Below are positions 62,296 through 64,000 of a stretch of 64,000 bases of DNA, in pieces (the first letter of the stretch is position 1; the number at the start of each line of letters is the position of its first letter). This stretch comes from Phycisphaerae bacterium (lineage in GTDB: Bacteria; Planctomycetota; Phycisphaerae; UBA1845). The stretch is taken from positions 71,915 to 135,914 of the forward strand of contig JAGFJJ010000068.1 in assembly GCA_024102815.1 (NCBI GenBank), in the 5' to 3' direction. The position numbers were made by a program, and so were the translations under genes. The notes below the pieces were generated by a model that made no database searches, was not told where the DNA came from, and worked only from the letters and a program-made list of their open reading frames with translations.

Positions 62296-64000
62296 GTTCC
62301 GGCTCCCGAGGCAATATTGACGGCGCTTCCGTCGCATCCGACCTCTGTCTCCAGTGTCTGGTGCGACCATCGATGATTCGTTGAACCTCGGATACGGGCT
62401 TGCAGTAGCGCTGCCTTGAACGCGCAATGATCGCCTGGCGTTGACTTTTCTCGGGTAGATCCAGTGGCCGAAGAGCCTTGATACGAACAACTTCGGTTCG
62501 TCTTCGCGTGCTGATTCGGGCAATCGCCTGGCCAACGCCCTGTGTGATCAGATCCTCTTCCTCCGCGCGCCCCAGGAGGTCCTTCTTGAGGTATGTGGCA
62601 TCGTGGCGATCCACGTTGAAGATGACCGTTGACGCTACACTTGACAGAGCGCCGATCTTGCGACGGTCGAACTGGCTCATGAACTGATGGGCCAGCGTCA
62701 AGGAGACCGAGTACTTGCGAGTCTCGGCGATCAGATCGTCAACGGCCTCGGTCATGAATCGGTGCGCCTCGTCGCAATAGATGTGGAACGGACGTAACCC
62801 AGCCGGCGTCGATCTGTGTCGCCCGAGCGCCGTCTCGTATAGCAGCGCCAGCATGAAGCAGCCCAGTGTATCTCTGGTGTCGGCGCCGAGGTCTGAAAGA
62901 TCCATCAGCAGGACGTTGCCTTGATCCATGACACTGGAGAGACTGAACGCGGAATCCGGCTGGGACAGCATCAGAGATACCGTACCGCCCAAAAGCAGCT
63001 TGCTCAGTTTGTGTTGCGGCGGGCGAATGTCGTCGGGTCGGTAGTGGCGGAAGTCCTCGCTCCAAAACCGGCGGGAAAGATCATTGGTGATCTTGCCTCT
63101 GCCGATTTCCTTGATGATTCGTTTGCTTGCCGGCGAACCTTTTCTGAGCAAGTCGTTTACGTCCCGTAACGAAGAACCCGGCGAGTGAAGCAGTGCGAAG
63201 AACGCGTGCCTAAGAAGGTGCGTAAGACGATCTCCGGAACCATCGACGATCGAGCGGACGGCTGCGACCAGGTTGGCGGTAACTCGGCCCGCATCATGGG
63301 CGGCCTCGCAGTGGAGCGGATTCCAGATCGGCACATAATCGCGGTCTGCCGGATTGACGTATATGACGCGATCAACGGAGTCATCTGGAATGAGCCTCAA
63401 CAGTCGATCGATCAGCGCCCCATGCGGATCGAGCACGGCGACGCCGTGTCCGGACCGTATCTCTTGTAGAATCATATGCTCCAGCATCGTTGACTTGCCG
63501 GTACCGGGCCGACCGATGACATGCATGTGCTTGCTGCGGACGTCTGGCGGCAGGCACACACGGATCCGCTTTCCGGCATGGTCACAAACGCCGATTTGAA
63601 CGCCGAATGCCAGGTCAGAGGACGGCGCTAGAGGCTCGAGCTGCTCAATGGGCTGCGGCCGATACTCCGTTGTGGTGGGCGAAGTGAAATGGGCGAGCGT
63701 GGACAACTCCTCGGAATTGACGAGAAAACCGGGCCGATATGTCCGCCCCATGGTCAGCATTTCCGCCAGTTGGGACTCGGTCAGCACTCGGCAGTATTCG
63801 GCCTCGTCCACATCGCGGATCGGCCGGCCGCCGTGTTGGATCATCCCACGGAACGCGGCCAGAGCGCGTATTTGCCTATCATTGGTCTTCCTACTGCCCC
63901 AGGTGGCCACGCGCAGGGCGGTGAAAAAGAGGGGCTTGTCCGGGTGAGCCCTCCTCTCGGACTGCTTGGCCATGTAGCTTATGTAGCCTGACGGAGGGTG
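62282..64000 (-). CDS. VirD4/TraD-like conjugative ATPase, 5' end beyond the window
   Basis: At least 563 aa (from ATG 63973) and open to base 64000, with no clear ribosome site at that ATG, so the true start is probably outside. Walker A GRPGTGKST, 'HGVAVLDPHGALIDRLLRLIP', Walker B 'FHIYCDEAHRF', 'SLTLAHQFMSQFD' mark a type IV coupling-protein/HerA-like ATPase (TraM-recognition type). It moves DNA to a conjugation channel. Its presence with the integrase and primase suggests an integrative conjugative or mobilisable element. Confidence 0.85.
   Translation of the reverse strand, partial: HPPSGYISYMAKQSERRAHPDKPLFFTALRVATWGSRKTNDRQIRALAAFRGMIQHGGRPIRDVDEAEYCRVLTESQLAEMLTMGRTYRPGFLVNSEELSTLAHFTSPTTTEYRPQPIEQLEPLAPSSDLAFGVQIGVCDHAGKRIRVCLPPDVRSKHMHVIGRPGTGKSTMLEHMILQEIRSGHGVAVLDPHGALIDRLLRLIPDDSVDRVIYVNPADRDYVPIWNPLHCEAAHDAGRVTANLVAAVRSIVDGSGDRLTHLLRHAFFALLHSPGSSLRDVNDLLRKGSPASKRIIKEIGRGKITNDLSRRFWSEDFRHYRPDDIRPPQHKLSKLLLGGTVSLMLSQPDSAFSLSSVMDQGNVLLMDLSDLGADTRDTLGCFMLALLYETALGRHRSTPAGLRPFHIYCDEAHRFMTEAVDDLIAETRKYSVSLTLAHQFMSQFDRRKIGALSSVASTVIFNVDRHDATYLKKDLLGRAEEEDLITQGVGQAIARISTRRRTEVVRIKALRPLDLPEKSQRQAIIARSRQRYCKPVSEVQRIIDGRTRHWRQRSDATEAPSILPREPEHDEF

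Overview
The window is about 60% GC and reads as a metal-resistance island next to the backbone of an integrative mobile element. Small Cys/His/Met-rich lipoproteins, stacked YHS and heavy-metal-binding domains, a GlnB-like protein inside an RND efflux operon, an ECF sigma/SpoIIE pair and two probable selenoproteins best suggest Planctomycetota. This is inference from gene content; there is no rRNA or other phylogenetic marker here.

Layout. (1) 1-4.4 kb: the 3' part of a CHAT-NACHT-HEAT protein, a STAND/defence-like architecture, followed by about 1 kb without a convincing gene. (2) 5.4-21.8 kb, minus strand: a divalent-metal efflux cluster. In transcription order it holds a Cys-rich leader protein, a CzcC-like outer-membrane factor, a 52-aa lipoprotein, a CzcB-like adaptor with a His-rich arm, an RND pump, a GlnB-like protein, two envelope proteins, a Zn/Cd/Pb P-type ATPase, a second Cys-rich leader protein, a second adaptor with a Cys/His-rich arm, and a second RND pump. 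(3) 22.0-24.8 kb, minus strand: a MerR-controlled operon encoding MerR, a Cys-repeat secreted protein, a CopZ-MerT-MerP fusion and a thioredoxin-like protein whose CxxC reads UxxC through an in-frame TGA. No MerA is present. (4) 25.3-53.6 kb: a regulon built around an ECF sigma factor (30452-30976, minus), its anti-sigma factor with a Cys/His-rich outer domain, and a membrane SpoIIE phosphatase. (5) 52.6-54.6 kb: an HD-GYP protein, a 64-aa membrane protein and a membrane methyltransferase. (6) 54.6-56.9 kb: a group II intron. (7) 57.1-64 kb: a tRNA-like att core, tyrosine integrase, excisionase, replication-relaxation protein, TOTE-type primase and a VirD4/TraD-like ATPase that runs off the right edge.

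The most striking signal is a promoter found ten times on both strands: GGAAG(G/A), exactly 15 nt, then GCATC(T/C)AA. It precedes the anti-sigma gene, the SpoIIE gene, two triple-YHS proteins, a CBM48 mini-protein operon, three of four members of an unrecognised redoxin-like family (the fourth is second in the CBM48 operon), an ABC/FtsX operon, a His/Met-rich lipoprotein operon and the whole CusCBA operon. Together these look like an autoregulated envelope metal-stress (probably copper/silver) regulon: the anti-sigma senses metal outside, the sigma factor is released, and YHS proteins, redoxin-like proteins, an ABC exporter and a CusA pump whose adaptor carries nine metal-binding motifs are induced.

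A second strong signal is selenocysteine use. Two genes carry a single in-frame TGA exactly where Cys is expected, each followed at bacterial SECIS spacing by a hairpin: the thioredoxin-like gene in the mer-type operon and an ArsM-like methyltransferase.
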